Of a stretch of DNA of 64,000 bases, positions 17,312-28,104 are shown one piece after another. How positions within the stretch are numbered: position 1 is the stretch's first letter; each line of letters begins with the position of its first letter. The position numbers and the translations under genes are program-made. The DNA is from Marinobacter flavimaris (GTDB lineage: Bacteria; Pseudomonadota; Gammaproteobacteria; Pseudomonadales; Oleiphilaceae): contig NZ_PSSW01000004.1 of the NCBI RefSeq assembly GCF_002933295.1, positions 339,918 to 403,917 of the forward strand. The letters run 5' to 3'. Under the pieces are notes generated by a model. That model was given only the letters and a program-made list of their open reading frames with translations, had not been told where the DNA came from and searched no databases.

Positions 17312-18652
17312 CTAGAGCTGGAAATCGTAGATGGAGCCTAGGCCCATGATCCCGGTGAGTTCGTCCAGGGCTTTGCGAACCTCTTCCAGCAACATCGGAT
17401 CGCTAAGCTCGTTCTGGCTGAGTTCATCGCGGTAATGGGCTTCCACCCAGGTGGTCAGGCGCTCATACAGTTCATCGGTGAGCAACACACCCCGGTTGAT
17501 GGCTTTCAGCTCATCGTCGTTGAGCACCACCCTCAACCGCAGACAGGCCGGGCCACCGCCATTGCGCATAGACTGCTTGACGTCGAACACTTCCACCGCG
17601 GTGATCGGCCCGCCGGACTTCACCAGGCCATCCAGATAACGGCTGACCGAAGCCACTTCACGGCACTCGCCGGGCACCGCCAGCAGCATGCCGTCGGGTG
17701 TGTTCAGCAACTGACTGTTGAACAGGTAGGAGGCCACCGCATCTTCCAGCGGCACATCGGCACTGCTGACCCGGACCGCTTCCAGCTCGGCACCGGTGAG
17801 CCGCTCCCTGATGTCCGCCAGCACCTGCGCTTCGTTAAGAAACGCCATTTCATGGTAGAAAAGCGTATTACCGTTGCCCACCGCTATCACGTCGTTGTGG
17901 AAAACGCCGCCATCAATGGCGTCCGGATTCTGTTGGGCAAACACCGCATTCTGGTCCCTGAGACCATGCAGCCGTGCCACCGCCTGGGATGCCTCAAGCG
18001 TTTGCCGTGCCGGGTATTTCTTCGGAGCCGGAGCCTGCTCGTTGAACGCCATCTGGCCATACACAAACAGTTCCACGCCGGGCTCACCGTAACCGGCACA
18101 CAACCGGGTGTGGTTGGCCGCGCCCTCATCGCCAAAGTGGCTCACTGATGGCAGCGCCGGATGGTGCGCAAAATAGCTCTCGTCGGCAAAAATGGATTTC
18201 AGAGCCCGTCCGGTCACCGCATGCTCAATGGAACGGTGGAACTTGGCGCTCAGGTTGGCCGGAGTGAAATGCACGCGATGGTCAGAGGTATCGGCACTCG
18301 GCGATACCGTGGCCGCATTGGCCGTCCACATCGGCGACGCAGAAGAGACTGCCGCCAGGATCGATGGACTGGATTTGGCCGCCTGCTCGAGAACGCGAGC
18401 GTCCGGACCTTCGAACCCCAGGGCCCGAAGTGTCGGAATATGCGGCCGCTCATGGGGAGGCAGAACGCCCTGCACATAGCCCCGGTCCGCAAGGCGCTTC
18501 ATTTTGGCCAGGCCCTGCAGTGCCGCCTCTTTCGGATTCGAGACGGAACTGACATTGGATTTGGAGGCTACATTGCCCCAGGACAGTCCCGCGTAATTGT
18601 GGGTGGGACCGACCAGACCATCGAAGTTTGCTTCAACCGCGTGTTTCACCAT
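17312..18652 (-). CDS. astB: N-succinylarginine dihydrolase AstB
   Basis: This enzyme hydrolyses N2-succinylarginine to N2-succinylornithine, two ammonia and CO2, the second step of the AST pathway. The 446 residues match the family length. The protein begins with the diagnostic [18 protein letters not shown] segment. The catalytic cysteine is the Cys in [11 protein letters not shown], and HYDL/FHNDV-type regions carry other conserved histidines. It is the last gene of the aruC-aruF-aruG-astD-astB run, 14 bp after astD, and converges on tetR. Confidence 0.95.
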   Translation of the reverse strand: MVKHAVEANFDGLVGPTHNYAGLSWGNVASKSNVSSVSNPKEAALQGLAKMKRLADRGYVQGVLPPHERPHIPTLRALGFEGPDARVLEQAAKSSPSILAAVSSASPMWTANAATVSPSADTSDHRVHFTPANLSAKFHRSIEHAVTGRALKSIFADESYFAHHPALPSVSHFGDEGAANHTRLCAGYGEPGVELFVYGQMAFNEQAPAPKKYPARQTLEASQAVARLHGLRDQNAVFAQQNPDAIDGGVFHNDVIAVGNGNTLFYHEMAFLNEAQVLADIRERLTGAELEAVRVSSADVPLEDAVASYLFNSQLLNTPDGMLLAVPGECREVASVSRYLDGLVKSGGPITAVEVFDVKQSMRNGGGPACLRLRVVLNDDELKAINRGVLLTDELYERLTTWVEAHYRDELSQNELSDPMLLEEVRKALDELTGIMGLGSIYDFQL

Positions 18653-18666
18653 GGCACTGGGTTCCG

Positions 18667-21230
<2,564 letters not shown>

Positions 21231-21291
21231 GGTGTCGCCTCCGTGATCCCGGCGGATTGATACGTAACTGCGTCCTCGGTGCCCGAATAGG

Positions 21292-22311
21292 TCATAGCGG
21301 CGCGATCCTTACCCGGTCACCCGCGGTCCGGTTCAGCGTATGCCAGGTCGAGACCGGCACCTTGAGTTTGTCGTCCAGTGTTTCGGCGACCGGTGTCAGG
21401 GTGCAGCGAAACTGTTCACCCTCGCCGGCGGCAATGAGACAGGTTTCGCCGGTGTCCTCGTTGGTCCCATGAAGTTCCTTCGGGTGACTGGTCACGAGGG
21501 TTTTCAGGCTGTCGGTACGAGCTTCAAGAACCGGACCGGCATCAAAAATGTCCAGATAGTTTCCCGGCTGGAACCCTTCCCGCTGGAGCAACTCAAAGTT
21601 GGGTACAGTAATCTGGTGCGGCTGACCCATCGCCTTCTGGGCCGATTCACTCAGCAGCGTCACGTAAATGGGATTGGGCGGCATGAGCTCTGCGATGAAG
21701 GTTTTACTGAGCTGCCCGGAGTACTGGTCCGCCGTTTCAAAATCCATATTAAAGAAATGCCGGCCAAGGCTGTCCCAGAAGGGCACGCTCCCGTCGTCCA
21801 GCTGAACGCCCTGGATTTCCACGGCCATACGCTGGGCAAACCATTCACGGTGATCAGCAATAAACAGAATCCGGGCCCGCGACAGCAACTCGAACGCATC
21901 CGTGCCCTGCAGCCCCGGGCGGATCGAGAAAGAGCACAGCAGCGATACATCGGTCAGCGAGTGGGAGGGGTACAACACCTCCACACGGCGGGACACTCCC
22001 AGTTCATGGGAGGCATGGATCAGGGCATCCCGCCGGTAACTGTAAAAAGGCTGGCCATTGCCGGCATGGGCATCGATACCGGCCGTGCCGGCGATGTCTC
22101 CGGTCTCAGTGTCCTCAAGCACGAACAGGAACCTGGGAGGGTCATCCTCTGCGCTGATCCGGCCGGCAAACGACGCCAGGGACTGCTCGATCTTGTAGGC
22201 CAGGGCGTCGCCCTGTTTGGGCAGGGTGGAAGAAAGACGGGCACACTGGGTGCCCGCAATGGCGAGAATCTGGTCCAGATCATCCGGCTCAGCCGGACGT
22301 ACCAGCCACAT
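21292..22311 (-). CDS. aruF: Arginine N-succinyltransferase, alpha-type subunit (AruF)
   Basis: This is the partner of AruG, 339 residues, with the same overall fold but divergent sequence (MWLVRPAEPDDLDQILAIAG at the N-terminus). It lies 61 bp upstream of aruG and 9 bp downstream of aruC in transcription order. It is probably the product of an old duplication that formed the heteromeric enzyme. Substrate preference for ornithine as well as arginine, known for the P. aeruginosa enzyme, cannot be judged here. Confidence 0.9.
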   Translation of the reverse strand: MWLVRPAEPDDLDQILAIAGTQCARLSSTLPKQGDALAYKIEQSLASFAGRISAEDDPPRFLFVLEDTETGDIAGTAGIDAHAGNGQPFYSYRRDALIHASHELGVSRRVEVLYPSHSLTDVSLLCSFSIRPGLQGTDAFELLSRARILFIADHREWFAQRMAVEIQGVQLDDGSVPFWDSLGRHFFNMDFETADQYSGQLSKTFIAELMPPNPIYVTLLSESAQKAMGQPHQITVPNFELLQREGFQPGNYLDIFDAGPVLEARTDSLKTLVTSHPKELHGTNEDTGETCLIAAGEGEQFRCTLTPVAETLDDKLKVPVSTWHTLNRTAGDRVRIAPL

Positions 22312-22320
22312 AAGATCTCC

Positions 22321-23535
22321 TTAGGCCGTCAGTTTTTTCACTGCCGCTTCGAAACGCTCGAGGGCTAATTCAATGTCCGGTTCCGGGATAATCAGGGATG
22401 GCGCCAAACGAATCACGTTTGCGCCGGCCACCAGAACCATCACGCCCTCTTCCAGCCCGGCGTTCAGGAAGTCCTTGGCCTTGCCCTGCCATTTCTCGGT
22501 GAGCACGCAACCGAGCAGCAGGCCGGCACCGCGCACTTCGGTGAACACGCCGTAGCGTTCGCCAATATCCATCATGCCCTTGCGGAGCTTGTCGGAACGG
22601 GCTTTCACACCCTTGAGAATCTCCGGCTGGCTGACGGTATCCACTACCCGCTGCGCCACGGCGCAGGCCAGTGCGTTACCGCCGTAGGTACTACCGTGAG
22701 TACCGACGCCCAGGCTGGCTGCAACCTTGGCCGTGGTCAGCATGGCTGCGACCGGAAAACCGCCGCCAAGCCCCTTGGCACTGGAGAGAATATCCGGCAC
22801 CACGCCATACATCTGATAGGCGTAGAAGTGGCCACTTCGGCCAACGCCGGACTGAACCTCATCAAACACCAGCAATGCGTCATTTTCGTCGCACAAATCT
22901 CGCAGCCCCTGAAGGAATGCCTGGTCGCCGGGCATAACACCACCCTCACCCTGAATGGGCTCAACCACGATGGCACAGGTTTTCTCCTTCGAGATCAGTT
23001 TCTTCACGGATTCCAGATCGTTGAACTCGGCATGGTGAATGCCGCCGGGTGCCGGCTCGAAACCTTCCAGGTACTTGGGTTGGCCGCCTACGCTCACGGT
23101 AAACAGGGTGCGCCCGTGAAACGAATTCTTGAACGAAATGATCTCGTTCTTCTCTTTACCGTGATGCTCCCAGGCGTACCGACGGGCCAGCTTGAACGCC
23201 GCTTCGTTGGCCTCGGCTCCGGAGTTGGCGAAGAACACGCGCTCGGCAAAGGTGAGGTCACACAGAGTTTTCGCCAGACGCAGGGCGGGTTCGTTAGTCA
23301 TCACGTTGGACAGGTGCCAGATTTTCTCAGCCTGATCGTGCAACGCGCCCACCAGCCCCGGATGGGAATGGCCCAGGCAGGTCACTGCGATGCCGCCCTG
23401 GAGATCGATGAACTCGCGGCCTTCCTGATCCCAGATCCGGGAGCCCTCTCCTCGCACCGGAATGATGGAACCGGGAGCGTAGTTGGGCACCATGACTTCA
23501 TCGAACAGTTCGCGGCTGACGGGTTCTTTATTCAT
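22321..23535 (-). CDS. aruC: Succinylornithine / acetylornithine aminotransferase (AruC/AstC)
   Basis: This PLP-dependent class III aminotransferase, 404 residues, converts N2-succinylornithine to the semialdehyde in the third AST step. It often doubles as the biosynthetic acetylornithine transaminase. Landmarks: [16 protein letters not shown] (cofactor phosphate site), the [15 protein letters not shown] aspartate segment, and the PLP-lysine in [15 protein letters not shown]. It is the first gene of the operon, so the 99-bp spacer to the upstream nuclease gene should hold the promoter. That spacer has a CCGCAC/GTGCGG inverted repeat. Confidence 0.93.
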   Translation of the reverse strand: MNKEPVSRELFDEVMVPNYAPGSIIPVRGEGSRIWDQEGREFIDLQGGIAVTCLGHSHPGLVGALHDQAEKIWHLSNVMTNEPALRLAKTLCDLTFAERVFFANSGAEANEAAFKLARRYAWEHHGKEKNEIISFKNSFHGRTLFTVSVGGQPKYLEGFEPAPGGIHHAEFNDLESVKKLISKEKTCAIVVEPIQGEGGVMPGDQAFLQGLRDLCDENDALLVFDEVQSGVGRSGHFYAYQMYGVVPDILSSAKGLGGGFPVAAMLTTAKVAASLGVGTHGSTYGGNALACAVAQRVVDTVSQPEILKGVKARSDKLRKGMMDIGERYGVFTEVRGAGLLLGCVLTEKWQGKAKDFLNAGLEEGVMVLVAGANVIRLAPSLIIPEPDIELALERFEAAVKKLTA

Positions 23536-23634
23536 AAATCTCTCTCGGGAAAGCGGCTAAGCAATTAAAAATAGTTGAGTGGCCGCACCAAACAAGTAAG
23601 TAGGTGTGCGGACTCTTGCACCATAATACGCCAC

Positions 23635-25095
23635 TCACGGCATAAGAACATCCGGTTCCCCGATGGCAGGCAATTCGATCACCTGCTGCCGTTCGTGCCC
23701 GCCCTTTTTTCTGTCCATGAGGGCGCCGATCAGAAGTTTGTAGGAATCCAGGTCAAAGGTGACTGCCTGGCCACTGAGTGAGAGATCCGCCAGTTCCTCC
23801 TCTTCATGGAGGGTGGCTACATGCATCCAGTTATAAACCACCAGGATGTCCGTGCGCCCGGACCGCTCATCCCGCTCAACGATCCCGACCGGCCCTTTCC
23901 AGGGCCAGGTTTTCAGTCGCAGGCCGTGGAAGGCAATCTGCACCCTGAGGTTATAGCGCTCGACATTCTCGAGTTCCTCACAGGCGCCCTTGCAGCGCCC
24001 CAGTGCGCGCTGGAAACAAGGACCCTCGTGCTCCGGCTCCAGGCCGAGTAGCCGGTTGCACAATTCATTCTTGGCCGCGATGCCGCTCAATGCCCGCTCG
24101 GCATCCCGCTTGCTGCGAAACAACCCGAAATAGTCCCCCAACCGGTGGGGCTCGATTTCACGAACCAGGCGCGCCTGGAGATACCCCGCCTCGTTTTTCG
24201 ACAGCTCAATGCTCACCAGATTCTTGGCCGCCCGGGAGCGACGGTTGAACAGAGGCTTCAGGGTCTTGATCTGCTTGAGTTCCAGCAGGAGCGCGCCAAG
24301 CTCGCCGGCAGTTTCCGTCCACTCAACACGGCGCAGACTCTCGGACATTCTTACACCACGGGCAGAGTTATGATCGCCGGAAAAGTGCGAGGCCACCCGC
24401 TGGGCAATATTGGTGCTTTTGCCCACATATAGAAGTACATCGTTTTCGCCGTAAAACCGATATACCCCAGGGCCCCGGGGCAGGTCCTGAAGCGTATCCG
24501 ACGGAAGGTGGGAAGGAATACTCGGCCGTTGCAGCAGCTCTCGGAGAGCCTTATCTAACTTCCCGTCGCCTTTTTCCGAACGTGCATGCTCAAAGAACGC
24601 AAGCATGGCGGACACATCGCCCATGGCCCGGTGGCGCTGAACCCGGGCAAGGCCATGGCGGGCAATCAGCGCGTCCATGTTATGCCGCCGGAATTCCGGA
24701 TACAGCCGCCGGGAAAGCTTTACCGTACACAACACCTTCGCTGAGAACAGGCGCCCCAGTCTGCGGAATTCGGATTTGATAAAACCGTAATCAAAGCGGG
24801 CATTGTGAGCGACAAACACCTTGCCCTTGAGTTGCTCCTCCAGCTCATCCGCCACCTCTTCAAACAACGGGGCATCGGCGACCATTTCATTGGAAATGCC
24901 GGTAAAGTTCTCGATAAACGGGGATATCCGCGTTTCCGGATTCAGCAGCGTCTGCCACTCACCCACCACCTCGCCGGCCTGCCAGAACCGGATACCAATC
25001 TCGGTAATCCGGTCCCGGGCTGAATTACCGCCGGTGGTTTCAATATCAAGAAACGCGAACGTGGCTGACTCAATAACTGTACTTTCGGACGTCAT
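23635..25095 (-). CDS. DEDD exonuclease fused to a UvrC-like GIY-YIG nuclease
   Basis: This is a 486-residue fusion. Residues 10-170 are a DnaQ-type 3'-5' exonuclease, with FLDIETTGG at the metal site, HNARFDYGF, and a closing HRAMGD motif. Residues about 205-285 form a GIY-YIG domain (GPGVYRF then LLYVGKS) like the N-terminal half of UvrC or Cho. The C-terminal 200 residues resemble the remaining Cho-like part, without the UvrC RNase H domain. Similar fusions are annotated as polymerase III epsilon homologues in other bacteria. A role in DNA repair or stalled-replication processing is plausible but not shown. It is probably monocistronic. Confidence 0.82.
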   Translation of the reverse strand: MTSESTVIESATFAFLDIETTGGNSARDRITEIGIRFWQAGEVVGEWQTLLNPETRISPFIENFTGISNEMVADAPLFEEVADELEEQLKGKVFVAHNARFDYGFIKSEFRRLGRLFSAKVLCTVKLSRRLYPEFRRHNMDALIARHGLARVQRHRAMGDVSAMLAFFEHARSEKGDGKLDKALRELLQRPSIPSHLPSDTLQDLPRGPGVYRFYGENDVLLYVGKSTNIAQRVASHFSGDHNSARGVRMSESLRRVEWTETAGELGALLLELKQIKTLKPLFNRRSRAAKNLVSIELSKNEAGYLQARLVREIEPHRLGDYFGLFRSKRDAERALSGIAAKNELCNRLLGLEPEHEGPCFQRALGRCKGACEELENVERYNLRVQIAFHGLRLKTWPWKGPVGIVERDERSGRTDILVVYNWMHVATLHEEEELADLSLSGQAVTFDLDSYKLLIGALMDRKKGGHERQQVIELPAIGEPDVLMP

Positions 25096-25257
25096 GGAAC
25101 AACTTTACGCCTCATTGGCAACTGCAGATGTCTGTATATGAACGAAAAGCTGTTATAGACATTCGTCTAATTTCTGCATGAATTTATTTAAATTGTCACG
25201 AATTCGTAACCACCTTGTTTTTGGGTCCAACAACAAAAATGTGTAGAGACAACAACG

Positions 25258-26185
25258 ATGCAAAGCAACAAACTGAGATTGACAAATCGACGAAGAAATT
25301 TCTAACGGCGGTCGCGCCGGTAACTTTGCCAAAATCACAAAAGGCGACGCTGACACAGCCGACGGCCATTTTGGCATGGACGCAAATACCAGCCGTGTCG
25401 GTCTTTCTGTGGTTAATCCGGAAGGGGTCAAAGTTGTTGTCGAATTCGACTTCAGCAATAGCGCCAGCCTTGATCCGCGCCTGCGCCACGCTTATGGCGA
25501 ATACAACAATGTCAGAATTGGTCGGTACTGGTCCAACTGTAACTCCTGGGTCGGCAACACTGCTAACGTGGACTTCGATGGCGTTCCGGGTACTGCTGGT
25601 GCACAAGACCGTACCGAGCAAATCACCTACATGAGCGGCCCGTTCTCCGTTTCACTGGAGAATGCTATCGACTACGGCGGAGTAGTAGGCGTAGCTCCGG
25701 TTCTTACACTTCAACCCGACGGAACGCAACAGCTAGAGCCAACACCGGGCCAAGATAGAGGCACCGTCGCCAGCTCTCCTGCACTGACTGCAAAGTTTGA
25801 AGATTCACAGGGTGGATTTTCTTACGCAGCAGCCGTCATGGCCAAGCAAACAGCTTACGACACAGGTTCGGCCGATGATTCAGCCATCGGTTTTGCCGGT
25901 TTCCTGGCTGGTAAAATTGCCATTACCGATATGATCTCAATCCAGGGTGCGATCAACTATGCAGATGGCGCCAATGCGTATGTATATCGCGCGGGTAGCA
26001 ACTTTGCCGGAGCAGACGCAGCAACCACGACTGAGCAGAACACGTCCATGTATATCAACTATATGTGGAGCCCGGTTGATAAGGTTAGCATGGGCGTACA
26101 GTTCGAGAATCTGGAAACTGAAAGCCAAGGCGGAGCCGACGGCGACGCAAATCGTCTCATGTACGTAGCACAATACAGCTTCTAA
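25258..26185 (+). pseudogene. Truncated outer-membrane porin gene (DcaP-like)
   Basis: From 25283 to 26185 one frame encodes a porin lacking its front. It has a GGRAGNF segment, a TSRVGLSV beta-strand, the porin landmark RLRHAYGEYNNVRIGRYWS, and a C-terminal strand ending in Phe (YVAQYSF), the outer-membrane assembly signal. There is no signal peptide. Just upstream of 25283 this frame has two TGA stops. A separate ATG at 25258 opens a short Lys/Arg-rich peptide (MQSNKLRL) in another frame that looks like the start of a porin signal sequence and stops after 15 codons. The simplest reading is a deletion of about 50-70 codons near 25275-25283. Promoter-like AT-rich palindromes remain at 25181-25207, and a terminator follows. 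Confidence 0.75.
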
Positions 26186-26216
26186 TCCTTCCGTTAGAAG
26201 TTAGTTAACTCAGCAG

Positions 26217-26245
26217 AAACCCCGGCTCCGGCCGGGGTTTTTGTT
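26217..26245 (+). terminator. Rho-independent terminator of the porin pseudogene
   Basis: A perfect 10-bp stem (AAACCCCGGC with GCCGGGGTTT, 26217-26226 and 26231-26240) with a TCCG loop is followed by a T-rich stretch. It lies 32 bp after the porin stop, so the porin gene kept its terminator. Confidence 0.88.
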
Positions 26246-26277
26246 TGTGCGAAAAAGCGATCAGGAAAGAGCCAGAA

Positions 26278-26389
26278 CGACAAAGGCCGGTGCGGCTTTT
26301 CAGAACTGTAGAGGGCCAGGGATGGCCCGAAACAAGCGCACAGGGATGTGCTTGTAGCGTGTTCTGAAAAGCCGCACCGGCCTTTGTCG
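26278..26389 (+). repeat. Three-hairpin repeat element, copy 2
   Basis: Outer arms at 26278-26306 and 26361-26389 are 29 nt, perfectly complementary and unrelated in sequence to the arms of copies 1 and 3. The 54-nt core at 26307-26360 differs from the copy 3 core at only five positions. Hairpin A here is GGGCCA...TGGCCC and hairpin B is GCACA...TGTGC; both have a GGGA-like loop. It lies between the convergent porin and aceF genes. Confidence 0.88.
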
Positions 26390-26429
26390 CGCCACCCAAC
26401 CCTCAGGGTGGGTGACAACTAGCTTCCTA

Positions 26430-28094
26430 TCACAGCAGAAGGGAACGAATATCCCCAAGAAGCTGACTGAGCACCGTGGTAAACCGGGCGGCATCCGCCC
26501 CGTTTACTGCACGGTGATCGTAAGACAGCGACAACGGCAGCATTAACCGGGGCTGGAACTCCTTGCCATCCCAAACCGGCTTCATCGCCGCCTTGGAAAC
26601 CCCAAGTATCGCCACCTCCGGCGTATTCACGATCGGCGTAAATGCCGTGCCGCCAATACCACCCAGACTGGTGATGGTAAAACAGGCACCCTGCATCTCT
26701 GCCGGCTTCAACTGCTTGTCCCGGGCTTTCTGGGCAAGCTCGGCGCTCTCGGCAGCAAGCTCCCACAAGCCCTTCTTGTCCACATCCTTGATAACCGGCA
26801 CCATCAGCCCGTTGGGCGTATCCACCGCAATCCCGATGTGAATGTACTTCTTGCGAACCACCTCCTTGCGCTCCATGTCCAGGGACACGTTGAACTGGGG
26901 CAGTTCTGCCAGCGCCGTGGCACAGGCCTTCAGCAGGAACGGCAACGGCGTCATTTTCACGCCCTTCTTCTCGCCGGCTGCCTTCTGGGCCTTGCGGAAA
27001 TCCTCCATGTCGGTGATGTCCGCATCCTCGAACTGGGTGACGTGAGGCACGTTCAGCCAGCTGCGCTGCATGTTGTTGGCCGTAGCGAACATCATCCGCG
27101 ACATGGCCTCACGCTTCACTTCACCAAACTGGCTGAAGTCTGGCAGCTTGACCCCGGGGATACCGGAGCCGGTGGCAACACCGCTACCCTGCTGAGCCTG
27201 CTTCAGCTGGCTCTTCACATAGGCGTGGACATCGTCCTTGATAATCCGGCTCTTCGGGCCAGAGCCCTTGATGCGGGCCAGATCGGCACCCAGCTCACGG
27301 GCCAGCTTGCGAACAGCAGGGCCAGCATGGACCTTCGCGCCAGGCGTGGGCGGCTCATAGGTTGCACCCTGAGGTTCAGGGGCAGACTCTACTTGCTGCT
27401 TTGGCTTCTCTTCGGACTCGGGCTCCGACTTCGCTTCCTTCGCCGGTTCTTCAGACGCCGGCTCGGAGTCGTCTTCCGATTCGCCGCCCTCTTCCTGAAC
27501 GGTCATCTCCAGCAGCTCATGGCCCTCGGAGAGCTTGTCACCCTCGGACACCAGGATCTTGCCCACTTTGCCCGAGTACGGCGAGGGAATCTCCATGGTG
27601 GCCTTGTCCGATTCCACGGTAACCAGCGGATCGTCAGCCTCGATGGTATCGCCTTCGGCGACATTGATTTCGATTACCGGAACATTGTCGAAGCCATCCA
27701 GCGCAGGAACCTTCACGGTCTCCTTGCGTGAGCCACCGGAAGCCTTCTTCGGCGCCGGCTTGCTCTCTTCGGATTTCTCCTGCTCCTTGGCTTCGCTCTT
27801 TTCCTCAGCTTTTCCTTCCGGCTCTTTCTTGGAATCGTCAGAGCCACCACCATCGGCACTGGCTTCCATCATCCCTACGACGTCGCCTTCCTTGACCTTG
27901 TCGCCCACCTTAACGGTGATCTTGGTAATCTTGCCGGCTCCGGGCGACGGCAGCTCCACGGAGGCCTTGTCTGACTCTACGGTCAGAATCGGATCTTCTG
28001 CTTCAACCGAATCCCCTGCGCTGACGGTGATTTCGATAACCTCGACCTCATCCGCACCGCCGAGATCCGGAACCTTGATTTCCTGTTCACTCAT
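26430..28094 (-). CDS. aceF: Pyruvate dehydrogenase E2, dihydrolipoamide acetyltransferase
   Basis: This is the core subunit of the pyruvate dehydrogenase complex, transferring the acetyl group to CoA. Domain order in 554 residues: lipoyl domain 1 (lipoylated Lys43 in ESDKAS), a Lys/Glu-rich linker, lipoyl domain 2 (Lys164 in ESDKAT), a second charged linker, the peripheral-subunit-binding domain near 255-290 (AGPAVRKLARELGADL), and the catalytic domain ending with the active-site DHRAVNG. Two lipoyl domains match Pseudomonas; E. coli has three. It lies 10 bp after aceE. No E3 gene is adjacent. Confidence 0.96.
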   Translation of the reverse strand: MSEQEIKVPDLGGADEVEVIEITVSAGDSVEAEDPILTVESDKASVELPSPGAGKITKITVKVGDKVKEGDVVGMMEASADGGGSDDSKKEPEGKAEEKSEAKEQEKSEESKPAPKKASGGSRKETVKVPALDGFDNVPVIEINVAEGDTIEADDPLVTVESDKATMEIPSPYSGKVGKILVSEGDKLSEGHELLEMTVQEEGGESEDDSEPASEEPAKEAKSEPESEEKPKQQVESAPEPQGATYEPPTPGAKVHAGPAVRKLARELGADLARIKGSGPKSRIIKDDVHAYVKSQLKQAQQGSGVATGSGIPGVKLPDFSQFGEVKREAMSRMMFATANNMQRSWLNVPHVTQFEDADITDMEDFRKAQKAAGEKKGVKMTPLPFLLKACATALAELPQFNVSLDMERKEVVRKKYIHIGIAVDTPNGLMVPVIKDVDKKGLWELAAESAELAQKARDKQLKPAEMQGACFTITSLGGIGGTAFTPIVNTPEVAILGVSKAAMKPVWDGKEFQPRLMLPLSLSYDHRAVNGADAARFTTVLSQLLGDIRSLLL

Positions 28095-28104
28095 GGCGGT
28101 CTCC

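Noticed and set aside
25215..25634. An open frame of 139 codons overlapping the porin pseudogene
   Set aside because: It is out of frame with the porin strands, has low-complexity content and no signal peptide.
26271..26400. Repeat copy 2 as an ordinary intrinsic terminator
   Set aside because: The 29-bp arms are separated by 54 nt, no U tract follows, and a normal terminator for the porin already lies at 26217-26245.
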